From contig CAYTBB010000040.1 in assembly GCA_964435965.1 (NCBI GenBank), forward strand, positions 1 through 11,599: a stretch of DNA of 11,599 nt, read 5' to 3'. This document shows positions 5,099 through 11,599 of the stretch, in pieces. Source of the DNA: 20-14-all-45-10 sp964435965 (GTDB lineage Bacteria; Chloroflexota; Dehalococcoidia; GIF9; AB-539-J10). The notes below the pieces were generated by a model. That model saw only the letters and a list, made by a program, of their open reading frames with translations. It searched no databases and had not been told where the DNA came from. A program made the position numbers and the translations under genes. The number at the start of each line of letters is the position of its first letter. The first letter of the stretch is position 1.

Positions 5099-6781
5099 AT
5101 GTCAGCACAAAAGTTGAGGATAATTCCTTTAGGTGGACTGGGCGAGGTTGGTAAGAACATGATGGTCCTGGAATATGCCGATGACATTGTGGTTATTGAT
5201 GCCGGGCTCATGTTTCCTAGCGAAGAAATGTTAGGGGTTGACTTACTTATTCCAGATATCAGCTATGTTCTCCAAAGAAAGCAAAATCTAAGAGGCATTG
5301 TCATCACTCATGGGCATGAGGATCATATTGGCGCCTTGCCTTACGTTCTATCTCAGCTTAACCCTCCTATTTATGCTACTAAGCTTACCGGGAGATTGAT
5401 TTCTGCTGAGCTTAAACAGCGTGGAGTAAAAGGTAGGGCAAAGATAAATGTAGTTCACGCTGGTAGTAGGATTACATTAGGCAATTTTACCGTAGAGTTT
5501 TTTCCTGTCTGCCATAGTATCCCTGATTCTATGGGGTTAATCATTCATACCCCGGTAGGCATGATAGTGCATAGTGGTGATTTTAAGCTTGATTATACCC
5601 CGGTGATTGGTGAAATGACTGACCTCAACCAATTAGCCTGGCTGGGAAGAAAGGGGGTTTTGCTTCTCCTTTCCGACTCCACTTATGTTGAGCTTTCTGG
5701 ATATACCCCTTCTGAGAGGGTGGTCAGTGATGCGCTGGACCATATTATGATGGAAGCTCTAGGAAGGGTAATTATAACTACATTCTCCTCTCTTATCTCT
5801 CGCATTCAGCAGGTGATTGATGTCGCTGCCAAGCATGGGCGTCGCGTATTTATCACCGGTCGCAGCATGGAGGGGATAGTAAAGGTGGCAGCGGAAATGG
5901 GTTATCTTGTTATCCCTCCGGACGTCCTTTGCCGTTCTGATGAACTTAAACATTTGCCTCATAATCGGGTAGTCATTTTGACTACCGGAAGTCAAGGTGA
6001 ACCTACCTCTGCCCTGGTACGTATGGCTAATCGAGACCATCGTCAAGTCCAAATCGTCCCTGGCGACACAGTGGTAATGTCAGCCACCCCTGTTCCTGGG
6101 AATGAGGCACTAGTTAACAAGACTATAGACAGCCTCTTTCGGCAAGGCGCTAATGTGATTTATGAGAAATTGTCTCAGGTTCACGTTCATGGACATGGCA
6201 GCCAAGAGGAGTTAAAGCTTTTATTTAATTTGGTTAAACCCAAGTTCTTCGTACCTATCCACGGTGAGTATCGCCATTTGAGCTTGCATGCCAAGTTAGC
6301 CCGGAGCTTGGGTATGCCAGGAGATAACATTTTTGTTCTCGAGGATGGAGATATACTTGAGCTAGGGCAGGAGAGTGGGAAAATCGTGGGTAGAGTCCCC
6401 ATAGCTAATGTCTATGTAGATGGGTTGGTAACTGGTGATCTGGATAGTACTATGCTGCGTGACCGTAAATTGCTTTCGCGAGATGGCATTGTGGTGGTAA
6501 CCCTTGCTATCGATGCCCAAAAGGGCAAATTAGTGGGGAGGCCTTGTGTTATAACACGGGGTTTTGTTGATGCTGGAGAGAGCCAGACATTAATAGAGAA
6601 GAGCCAGGATGTGGTGGTAGCTACTCTGAATCATGATGGCAAGCACTCATTGGGGCCAGGAAGGTCATCACAAGCGGAGCGAAACAATCTTGAGGCCAAA
6701 GTAAGGGATTCTTTGACCAAATTTCTCTATGAGCAGACTCATCGCCGTCCCATTATCATCCCTATAATTATGGAGGTATAG
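5099..6781 (+). CDS. rnj: Ribonuclease J (metallo-beta-lactamase/beta-CASP RNase)
   Basis: RNase J is a cytoplasmic endo- and 5'-3' exoribonuclease for mRNA decay and rRNA/tRNA maturation. The 560-residue protein has the standard order. The metallo-beta-lactamase zinc motif is HGHEDH (71-76), with further ligands H139 (VCHSIPDS) and D161 (SGDFK). The beta-CASP domain includes TTFSS (227-231), TTGSQGEP (295-302) and the HVHGHGSQEE segment (362-371), then HGEYRHL (388-394) and a C-terminal domain to residue 560. The usual HVSGHG form of the beta-CASP segment reads HVHGHG here, a conservative-site oddity near the active centre. The ATG has only a short AAGG at 5093-5096, two bases upstream, and starts 9 bases after the UDG stop, so translational coupling is likely. 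The GGAGGT at its 3' end is the ribosome-binding site of ftsK. Confidence 0.94.
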   Translation: MSAQKLRIIPLGGLGEVGKNMMVLEYADDIVVIDAGLMFPSEEMLGVDLLIPDISYVLQRKQNLRGIVITHGHEDHIGALPYVLSQLNPPIYATKLTGRLISAELKQRGVKGRAKINVVHAGSRITLGNFTVEFFPVCHSIPDSMGLIIHTPVGMIVHSGDFKLDYTPVIGEMTDLNQLAWLGRKGVLLLLSDSTYVELSGYTPSERVVSDALDHIMMEALGRVIITTFSSLISRIQQVIDVAAKHGRRVFITGRSMEGIVKVAAEMGYLVIPPDVLCRSDELKHLPHNRVVILTTGSQGEPTSALVRMANRDHRQVQIVPGDTVVMSATPVPGNEALVNKTIDSLFRQGANVIYEKLSQVHVHGHGSQEELKLLFNLVKPKFFVPIHGEYRHLSLHAKLARSLGMPGDNIFVLEDGDILELGQESGKIVGRVPIANVYVDGLVTGDLDSTMLRDRKLLSRDGIVVVTLAIDAQKGKLVGRPCVITRGFVDAGESQTLIEKSQDVVVATLNHDGKHSLGPGRSSQAERNNLEAKVRDSLTKFLYEQTHRRPIIIPIIMEV

Positions 6782-6785
6782 CTCT

Positions 6786-8939
6786 GTGCCCAGGGCAAAA
6801 CGCCGGACTGCATTCAAGCCAAAGCAGAAGAGGACCAAAAGCCGGCCAGCGAGGAAGGGGTTTGTTAGTTTTGCCGCTTCCTCGATAGTAAGAAGACTCA
6901 TATTGGTCGTCATCATAATAGCCTTGCTATATTTATTTGCGCCTAGTTTAGCTGCTTGGGGCACTAGCATTCTTACCTTATTTGGCCTTGGCTTGGTCAT
7001 AACAGCTATTGCCTTGGGCGTGATAATCTGGGTGATATGGGGAGGGCACTTCTCTGCTTCAGTAAGGAGGTGGAATTGGTTTTTCGGGGGGGTTCTCTTG
7101 GCTTTGGCTATTTGGGGAGCGCTTTCCTTTTTCTCCCCTGAAGAAGGCATTCTAAGCCAGGCTACATTGGGAGGCAAAATTGGTCAAAGGATAATAGGGA
7201 CTCCTAATATCATTGGGGGTCTCCGGTTAGCTGGGCTTGTCCTTCTGGGCAGCATTTTTATAGCTCCGCGCAAGTTCTGGGGTGGGCTAAGGAATGCTTT
7301 TAGAGGTAGCTGGCGGTTCCTTACCAGGATTTCTCGACCGCGTCCTAAAGTCGCTGCCCCTCAGGTCCCTCGCCAGATAGAGGCTGGGGAAGGGCGAGTA
7401 TCCCTTACACCTTCTAGAGTTATCTCTCCTGAGACAGCGGTAAAGCCTGTCCCAATTCCTGAAGTAGAGCCAGAGCTAAGAAGACATGAGCCAATTCTCA
7501 CCCCCAGTGGTTGGCAGCTTCCACCTATTGATATCTTAGATAAACCAACTGAGGTGGAGCTGAACAAAGAGGATATTAATAAAAGGGCTCGGTTGATTGA
7601 GGAAGCTTTAGCCAGTTATGGCGTAGAAGCTAAGGTGGTGCAAATAAACATGGGTCCCACTGTAACGCAATTCGGTGTTGAGCCTGGTTGGGATCGGAAA
7701 TATAAGGAAATCAGAGAGAAAGGCCAAAGGCGATTGGAAGAAGTATCAAGGATCCGGGTCAGGGTAGAGCGCATTACTTCTTTGGCCAATGATTTAGCTT
7801 TAGCCTTAGCTGCCCCAAGCCTCAGAATTGAAGCTCCTGTGCCGGGGAAACCAATGGTGGGCATTGAGGTTCCTAACGTAGTTTTTGGCTCAGTTGCCCT
7901 TCGCAGTGTGATAGAGACTACCGCTTTTCAAAGGATTAAAGCTAGATCAAAGCTAGCTACAGCTTTAGGTAAGGGTGCTGGAGGTGAGGCTATAGCGGCG
8001 GATCTAGCCAGGATGCCGCACTTGCTCATTGCTGGGGCTACTGGCAGCGGCAAAACTGTTTGTCTTGATTCTATCATTGGCTGCTTACTGCTGCATAATA
8101 GCCCTGACGATGTCCGGTTCATTATGGTTGATCCTAAAAGAGTGGAGCTGGTGGCCTTTAATGGATTGCCTCATTTAGCTGCCCCTGTGGTTGTGGATAG
8201 TGATAAAGCCATCAAAGCGCTGAGGTGGCTTAATTTAGAGATGGATAATAGATATCGCCAATTTGCCCAAGCGGGAGTGCGCAACATCGAAGGTTACAAC
8301 AAAGACCGCTCCCCCGGTGAGGGATTACCATACTTGGTGCTGATCATTGATGAACTAGCTGATTTGATGATGACGGCCCTTGATGAAGTAGAGCATACCC
8401 TTTGTCGGTTAGCTCAATTGGCTCGAGCCACCGGCATTCATCTTGTTGTGGCTACTCAACGCCCTTCAGTAGATGTAGTTACCGGGCTTATTAAAGCTAA
8501 TTTCCCTACTCGTGTTAGCTTCGCAGTTACCTCTCAGGTAGATTCGCGTACTATCCTTGATGTGGTTGGTGCTGAGAAATTGCTGGGCAGGGGGGATATG
8601 CTTTACATGCCGAGTGAAGCGGGTAGGCCTAAGCGTCTTCAGGGAAGCTTTATTTCCGATGTTGAAATCGAGAGGTTAGTATATTTCTGGGGAAACCAGC
8701 GTGAGGTAAAGGTGATCTCTGTCAACTTTGATGAGGTAGCTGAGCCTGTCACCTTAAGTCAAAGGTTAGCTTCTGCCCCTGACCCTCTTTTAGGGGAGGC
8801 GAAGCGCTTAGCACAAGAGCACAAGCATGTATCTACCTCTTTCTTGCAACGGCGCCTTCATGTTGGCTATCCCAGGGCGGCTCGCCTTATGGAAACGTTG
8901 GAACAGGAAGGCTTGCTTGAAATCAAATCTCAAAGATAA
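6786..8939 (+). CDS. ftsK: FtsK/SpoIIIE-family DNA translocase
   Basis: This membrane-anchored ATP-driven DNA pump moves chromosome ends through the division septum. In the 717-residue protein a basic N-terminus (1-36) precedes about four membrane helices (roughly 37-52, 59-85, 98-115 and 143-160). A Pro/Arg-rich linker runs to about 255, then the alpha/beta motor. The motor has Walker A GATGSGKT (417-424), Walker B LVLIIDELADL (517-527) and the ATQRPSVDVVTGLIKANFPTRV segment (556-577, interrupted here only by being quoted in one piece of motif). A winged-helix gamma domain for reading orienting sequences spans about 665-717. The linker is much shorter than in E. coli and is typical of SpoIIIE-length proteins. 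A charged segment at 301-325 appears as an extra insertion between TQFGVEPGW and VERITSLANDLAL compared with better-known homologues. The GTG start is fixed by GGAGGT at 6772-6777, eight bases upstream, and lies 4 bases after the RNase J stop. The stop TAA lies in the left end of the A/T-rich repeat that follows. Confidence 0.95.
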   Translation: MPRAKRRTAFKPKQKRTKSRPARKGFVSFAASSIVRRLILVVIIIALLYLFAPSLAAWGTSILTLFGLGLVITAIALGVIIWVIWGGHFSASVRRWNWFFGGVLLALAIWGALSFFSPEEGILSQATLGGKIGQRIIGTPNIIGGLRLAGLVLLGSIFIAPRKFWGGLRNAFRGSWRFLTRISRPRPKVAAPQVPRQIEAGEGRVSLTPSRVISPETAVKPVPIPEVEPELRRHEPILTPSGWQLPPIDILDKPTEVELNKEDINKRARLIEEALASYGVEAKVVQINMGPTVTQFGVEPGWDRKYKEIREKGQRRLEEVSRIRVRVERITSLANDLALALAAPSLRIEAPVPGKPMVGIEVPNVVFGSVALRSVIETTAFQRIKARSKLATALGKGAGGEAIAADLARMPHLLIAGATGSGKTVCLDSIIGCLLLHNSPDDVRFIMVDPKRVELVAFNGLPHLAAPVVVDSDKAIKALRWLNLEMDNRYRQFAQAGVRNIEGYNKDRSPGEGLPYLVLIIDELADLMMTALDEVEHTLCRLAQLARATGIHLVVATQRPSVDVVTGLIKANFPTRVSFAVTSQVDSRTILDVVGAEKLLGRGDMLYMPSEAGRPKRLQGSFISDVEIERLVYFWGNQREVKVISVNFDEVAEPVTLSQRLASAPDPLLGEAKRLAQEHKHVSTSFLQRRLHVGYPRAARLMETLEQEGLLEIKSQR

Positions 8940-9020
8940 AAAATCAAAATTACAGGTCGAAATTTAAAAACTTTTGACTTTTGCTTTGCATCTTTGCCTT
9001 TTGCATTTTAATCTTTTATT
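8935..9020. repeat. Non-coding A/T-rich element resembling the ends of the S23/IVP element
   Basis: This fills the whole space between the convergent ftsK and apgM genes. The left arm ATAAAAAATCAAAAT (8936-8950) pairs with the right arm ATTTTAATCTTTTAT (9005-9019) with about two or three mismatches. Like the element between tldD and pmbA, it opens with ATAAAAATCAAA-type sequence overlapping the host stop codon. It contains AAATTTAAAAA (8960-8970; AAATTTAAAAA also at 1872-1882). It then runs into alternating CTTTGAC/TTTTGC sequence (8971-9007) like the right end at 2229-2275. It has no reading frame and is best explained as an internally deleted or MITE-like relative. No conventional hairpin-plus-U-run terminator is seen for either gene, though the long inverted arms might help end transcription. 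Confidence 0.5.
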
Positions 9021-9028
9021 TAGCTTTA

Positions 9029-10246
9029 CTAGGCACCAAACTTACCCAGTTTCAAGGCGTTAGCCATGGCCAGGGGCATGATATCCACGGCGGGAAAACG
9101 ACCCATGCCGCCGGCAAGGCAAGCTCGTTCTGAGAACTCAGTTACATTGTCAGGACGACACCATCTTGACCTCAGCATGAAGGGAACTGAGTGCCAGCTA
9201 TGCATGGCTAAAGTTGCTGGAGTGGAATGGTCTCCAGTGACAATCAGGACATCTGGGTTTTGTTTGAGCAGGTTAGGAAGAGCGTCATCAACTTCCTCAA
9301 TGGCGCGAACCTTAGCCTCGAAGTCGCCATCCTCCCCTCTAGAATCAGTTGCCTTAAAGTGGATAAAGAAGAAATCGTAGTCCTTGTAATTATGATGCAA
9401 GCTTTCTAGCTGGTCTGTTATACTGCCGCCTGCTGGCAGTATCTGCATTCCCACTAGCCTGGCCAAACCACGATACATGGGATATATGGCGATAGCAACT
9501 GGCTTCAGCTTATAGATTTCAGGCATAGAGGGGATGTCTGGACGCTGGGAAAAGCCGCGCATAAGCACCATGTTGGCAGGAGATTCATTCTTTAAGCAGG
9601 TTCTCGCCTGTGAGACAAACTCATTGGCTATTTCTGCTGTTCTCTGTGCTTGTGGCAGTAGAGCTTCTATCTTTTTTGGTGCCAAGCCTACTTGCTGAGG
9701 GTCAGAATCTGTTAGCTCCCATGATAATCCTTCGCCTCTAAGGATGAGCACGAACCTATGCTCCTTCACTGGTGTAACTAGAATTTCGGCTCCATCAATG
9801 GCAATTTTATTTAATAGCTGACATAACTCAGCATTCTTTTCTGTGGAAATCCGCCCTGCCCTCCTGTCAGTTACGATTCCTCTGTTATCAATAGTGCAAA
9901 AGTTGCCCCGAGCTGCGATGTCCCCTGGCTTTAGCTCTAAGTCTATTCCCAGAGCCTCAATGATTCCCCGCCCGATATTGTATCTGATAGGGTCATAACC
10001 AAAAATTGCTAGATGCCCTGGCCCGCTCCCAGGTGTAATTCCTGGGCTTATAGGGTCGATAAGGCCGCAAACTGACTCCTGGGCTATCTGGTCTAGATTT
10101 GGTTTTTCCGCTGACTCTAGCTCAGTCTTGCCAGTTTTGGCATGAGGCAATCCACCTACGCCATCAATTATTAGAAGCACTATCTTGGATGGAGACGTGT
10201 GGGAAAGTTTCTTTATTTGCTCCAAGCCGATCATTGTATTGGCCAT
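9029..10246 (-). CDS. apgM: Archaeal-type cofactor-independent phosphoglycerate mutase (ApgM family)
   Basis: This member of the alkaline phosphatase superfamily would interconvert 3- and 2-phosphoglycerate in glycolysis or gluconeogenesis. The 405-residue protein has metal-binding Asp28 in LLIIDGVGG (24-32) and the nucleophile motif TPGSGPGHLAIFGYDP (71-86, Ser74). Further ligands are in HFKATDSRGEDGDFE (297-310; H297, D301) and TGDHSTP (337-343; D339, H340), with a late histidine pair, HSWHSVP (349-355). Some bacterial relatives have been annotated as putative homoserine kinases because of gene context. No threonine-pathway gene is present here, so mutase is favoured but not proven. The start at 10246 is chosen because AAGGGG sits four bases upstream on the minus strand. 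The frame could extend 29 codons further, but that would run through the promoter region into the divergent ROK gene. The gene converges with ftsK and diverges from the ROK kinase. Confidence 0.88.
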   Translation of the reverse strand: MANTMIGLEQIKKLSHTSPSKIVLLIIDGVGGLPHAKTGKTELESAEKPNLDQIAQESVCGLIDPISPGITPGSGPGHLAIFGYDPIRYNIGRGIIEALGIDLELKPGDIAARGNFCTIDNRGIVTDRRAGRISTEKNAELCQLLNKIAIDGAEILVTPVKEHRFVLILRGEGLSWELTDSDPQQVGLAPKKIEALLPQAQRTAEIANEFVSQARTCLKNESPANMVLMRGFSQRPDIPSMPEIYKLKPVAIAIYPMYRGLARLVGMQILPAGGSITDQLESLHHNYKDYDFFFIHFKATDSRGEDGDFEAKVRAIEEVDDALPNLLKQNPDVLIVTGDHSTPATLAMHSWHSVPFMLRSRWCRPDNVTEFSERACLAGGMGRFPAVDIMPLAMANALKLGKFGA

Positions 10247-10267
10247 TTTACCCCTTGAGTTCGCCGT

Positions 10268-10297
10268 TTGACAAGCCACCTTGTTGACACGTAGCAT
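10268..10297 (+). promoter_or_regulatory. Candidate promoter/operator for the ROK gene in the divergent region
   Basis: TTGACA (10268-10273, perfect -35) and TAGCAT (10292-10297, 4 of 6) are 18 bases apart. Transcription would start near 10304, about eight bases before the ROK ATG at 10313. A second TTGACA occurs at 10284-10289, sixteen bases downstream. ACAAG-CCAC-CTTGT (10271-10284) forms a small inverted repeat across the spacer, a possible operator. No convincing minus-strand promoter for apgM was recognised. Confidence 0.4.
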
Positions 10298-10312
10298 AAG
10301 GATGCATTGGTA

Positions 10313-11305
10313 ATGCCCAAAAACAGGGAACAAAAACTTATTTTAGGAGTAGACCTCGGCGGCACAAAAATTGCTACCGCCCTTACCACTGCCCAGGGGG
10401 AGATCCTTGCGCGAGGGCGTCGCTCTACGCCTGCTCAAGCTGGTCCTGATGCCGTGATAAAAAGCATTTGTGCCACTATTGACAAAACCTTAGCTGCTAA
10501 AAAATTGGAGCCATCTCAGCTTTTGGGCATAGGCATTGCTGCTGCTGGCATTATAGACAGTGATAAGGGCAAGGTTATTTCCTCTCCTAATCTTCCTGGC
10601 TGGCATGAAGTACCATTGAGGGATGCTATTGAACAACGATTCGGCATCCCTGTCTACCTTGGCAATGATGCCACTCTGGCTGCTTTGGGAGAGTGGCGCT
10701 TTGGACTGAAGAAGGGAATTGCTAATCTCATTTATATTACCGTGAGCACTGGCATTGGGGGAGGCATCATTGCCGATGGCAAGTTATATACCGGAGCTTG
10801 CGGAGTTGCTGGCGAAATTGGGCATATGACTATAGATGTGAATGGACTAAAGTGTAACTGTGGCAATATCGGCTGCTGGGAAACCCTAGCCTCAGGCACA
10901 GCTTTAGCTAGAGAAGCAGTGAAGCAAATCAGGGAAGGTGCCAAAACATCCATTATTGAGCTCGTGAATAATGACATAAGCAAAATTGATGCCAAGGTTG
11001 TGGGCTTGGCAGCCAAACAGGGAGACAAATTAGCCCAGGAACTTGTCTCACGTTTGGGCTATTATCTTGGGATAGGCTTGGTTAATTTAGTCAATATTTT
11101 CAACCCCGAGCTGATATTGATAGGTGGTGGTGTAGCCAAGATGGGTGATTTATTGCTTCAGCCGGCAATAAAGGTAGTCAAAGAAAGGGCCTTCAGCACA
11201 CCAGCAGCTACTGTCGAAATCAAGCCAGCCTTGCTGGGAGACGACTCTGGCCTGTTAGGTGCAGCAGCCTTTGTTCTAGAGCACTCTAAGAATTGTAGGA
11301 GGTGA
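10313..11305 (+). CDS. ROK-family sugar kinase, probable glucokinase
   Basis: ROK kinases phosphorylate glucose or related sugars with ATP; one branch of the family are transcription repressors. This 330-residue protein has no N-terminal helix-turn-helix, so it is of the kinase type. It has the phosphate-binding DLGGTK (14-19), catalytic Asp119 in LGNDATLAALGEW, the STGIGGGI loop (145-152), and EIGHM (168-172) with the sugar- and zinc-binding E168 and H171. The zinc triad is CNCGNIGCWE (C181, C183, C188), and GGGVA (271-275) lies in the C-terminal ATP site. Glucokinase is the likeliest activity, but N-acetylmannosamine or other sugars cannot be excluded. The ATG at 10313 is preceded by AAGGA at 10298-10302, ten bases away. 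An in-frame TTG at 10307 is an alternative start. Its TGA stop is inside the ribosome-binding site of the next gene, so the two are coupled. It diverges from apgM. Confidence 0.9.
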   Translation: MPKNREQKLILGVDLGGTKIATALTTAQGEILARGRRSTPAQAGPDAVIKSICATIDKTLAAKKLEPSQLLGIGIAAAGIIDSDKGKVISSPNLPGWHEVPLRDAIEQRFGIPVYLGNDATLAALGEWRFGLKKGIANLIYITVSTGIGGGIIADGKLYTGACGVAGEIGHMTIDVNGLKCNCGNIGCWETLASGTALAREAVKQIREGAKTSIIELVNNDISKIDAKVVGLAAKQGDKLAQELVSRLGYYLGIGLVNLVNIFNPELILIGGGVAKMGDLLLQPAIKVVKERAFSTPAATVEIKPALLGDDSGLLGAAAFVLEHSKNCRR

Positions 11306-11311
11306 TAATCT

Positions 11312-11467
11312 ATGCCTATTATACAAAGTGGTCTAGGTCTGGTTATAGGAATAGCCAGTCTAATTTTCGGTATTGTGGTGATGGTCTTTCCCAAGATCCT
11401 CAATTATCTGGTGGGTATTTATCTTATCGTAGTGGGAATAATAGCCATTGTTGCTTACCTGATTTAA
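11312..11467 (+). CDS. 51-residue membrane protein, DUF3096-like
   Basis: This very short gene encodes MPIIQSGLGLVIGIASLIFG followed by a second hydrophobic stretch. Two membrane segments (about 7-25 and 31-50) are separated by a short turn containing FPKILNYLVGIYLI (26-39). Size and pattern match the small two-helix DUF3096 family, whose function is unknown. The start is very well supported: AGGAGGTGAT at 11297-11306 is an almost complete complement of the 16S rRNA 3' end, and the ATG follows after five bases. The ROK stop codon TGA (11303-11305) lies inside this site, so ribosomes finishing the kinase are positioned to begin here. An overlapping plus-strand frame starting at 11302 lacks these features. 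Confidence 0.8.
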   Translation: MPIIQSGLGLVIGIASLIFGIVVMVFPKILNYLVGIYLIVVGIIAIVAYLI

Positions 11468-11501
11468 CCCAAAAGTATAGAGGCTATTTAGCAATCTGCC
11501 T

Positions 11502-11599
11502 GTCATTCTGAGCGAAGCGAAGAATCTCACCGCTCAGGACAAGCTCCGCGAAGAACCCTTCGTCATGCTCAGGGCGGCGTCTGGAGACCCTTCGCTAGC
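11502..11599. repeat. Cluster of short interspersed repeats, running off the window end
   Basis: The stretch begins with a 27-base unit (11502-11528) that opens GTCATTCTGAGCGAAGCG and ends AAGAATCTC, a common interspersed bacterial repeat. It continues with a GCTCAGGACAAGCTCCGCGA block (11532-11551). Then comes a copy of the CCCTTCG-N5-CTCAGGG unit (11556-11574) whose arms equal those inside tldD. CCCTTCGC near 11588 may start another copy. No reading frame is supported here, and the 34 bases before it (11468-11501) show nothing recognisable. Confidence 0.7.

Noticed and set aside
6668..7177. A 169-codon minus-strand frame across the RNase J-ftsK junction
   Set aside because: It lies wholly antisense to two confidently identified genes and has no domain features.
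8940..9028. Bidirectional intrinsic terminator between ftsK and apgM
   Set aside because: There is no GC-rich stem followed by a U-run; the inverted arms are long, A/T-rich and imperfect, and fit an element end better.
10247..10333. Longer apgM start adding 29 residues
   Set aside because: It would run through the divergent promoter into the ROK gene, and the internal ATG at 10246 has a clear AAGGGG site four bases upstream.
11302..11511. 69-codon plus-strand frame overlapping the DUF3096-like gene
   Set aside because: It lacks hydrophobic or family structure, while the frame starting at 11312 has a near-perfect ribosome-binding site and a coherent two-helix membrane protein.

Overview
This window looks like ordinary chromosome from an uncultured Chloroflexota bacterium, most likely Dehalococcoidia. 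That placement is an inference from three things: the gene content (archaeal-type phosphoglycerate mutase, PAC2-family protein, RNase J next to FtsK, family 4 uracil-DNA glycosylase), moderate GC, and the scattered short palindromic repeats. No rRNA, tRNA, CRISPR array, transposase or phage gene is visible.

Layout, left to right. (1) A small membrane protein (36-344) sits behind a palindromic hairpin. (2) A tldD/pmbA pair encodes the two halves of a TldD-PmbA type protease. The pair is split by a roughly 455-bp element that carries a four-helix-bundle (S23/IVP-family) gene between A/T-rich inverted ends. The tldD gene itself contains two short palindromic repeats translated in frame. (3) A PAC2-family protein with an acidic tail follows pmbA. 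(4) A strong promoter then starts a second run: a family 4 uracil-DNA glycosylase ending in a clamp-binding-like motif, RNase J, and an FtsK/SpoIIIE DNA translocase, with gaps of 9 and 4 bases. (5) A non-coding A/T-rich sequence sits between ftsK and the convergent apgM. It resembles the ends of the element inside the tldD-pmbA pair. (6) apgM (minus strand) and a ROK sugar kinase (plus strand) diverge from a 66-base intergenic region. The ROK gene is translationally coupled to a 51-residue DUF3096-like membrane protein. (7) The last 100 bases are a cluster of short interspersed repeats, one unit of which matches the repeat inside tldD.

Functionally the genes are housekeeping: peptide or protein processing (TldD/PmbA, possibly the PAC2 protein), genome maintenance and RNA turnover (UDG, RNase J, FtsK), and central carbon metabolism (phosphoglycerate mutase, sugar kinase). 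The most interesting signal is the repeat and mobile-element layer. It includes a cargo-bearing element and a likely cargo-less relative, both joined to host genes at their stop codons, and a separate palindromic repeat family domesticated inside the tldD reading frame. Two genes also have well-formed promoters placed so close to the start codon that their mRNAs should be leaderless.
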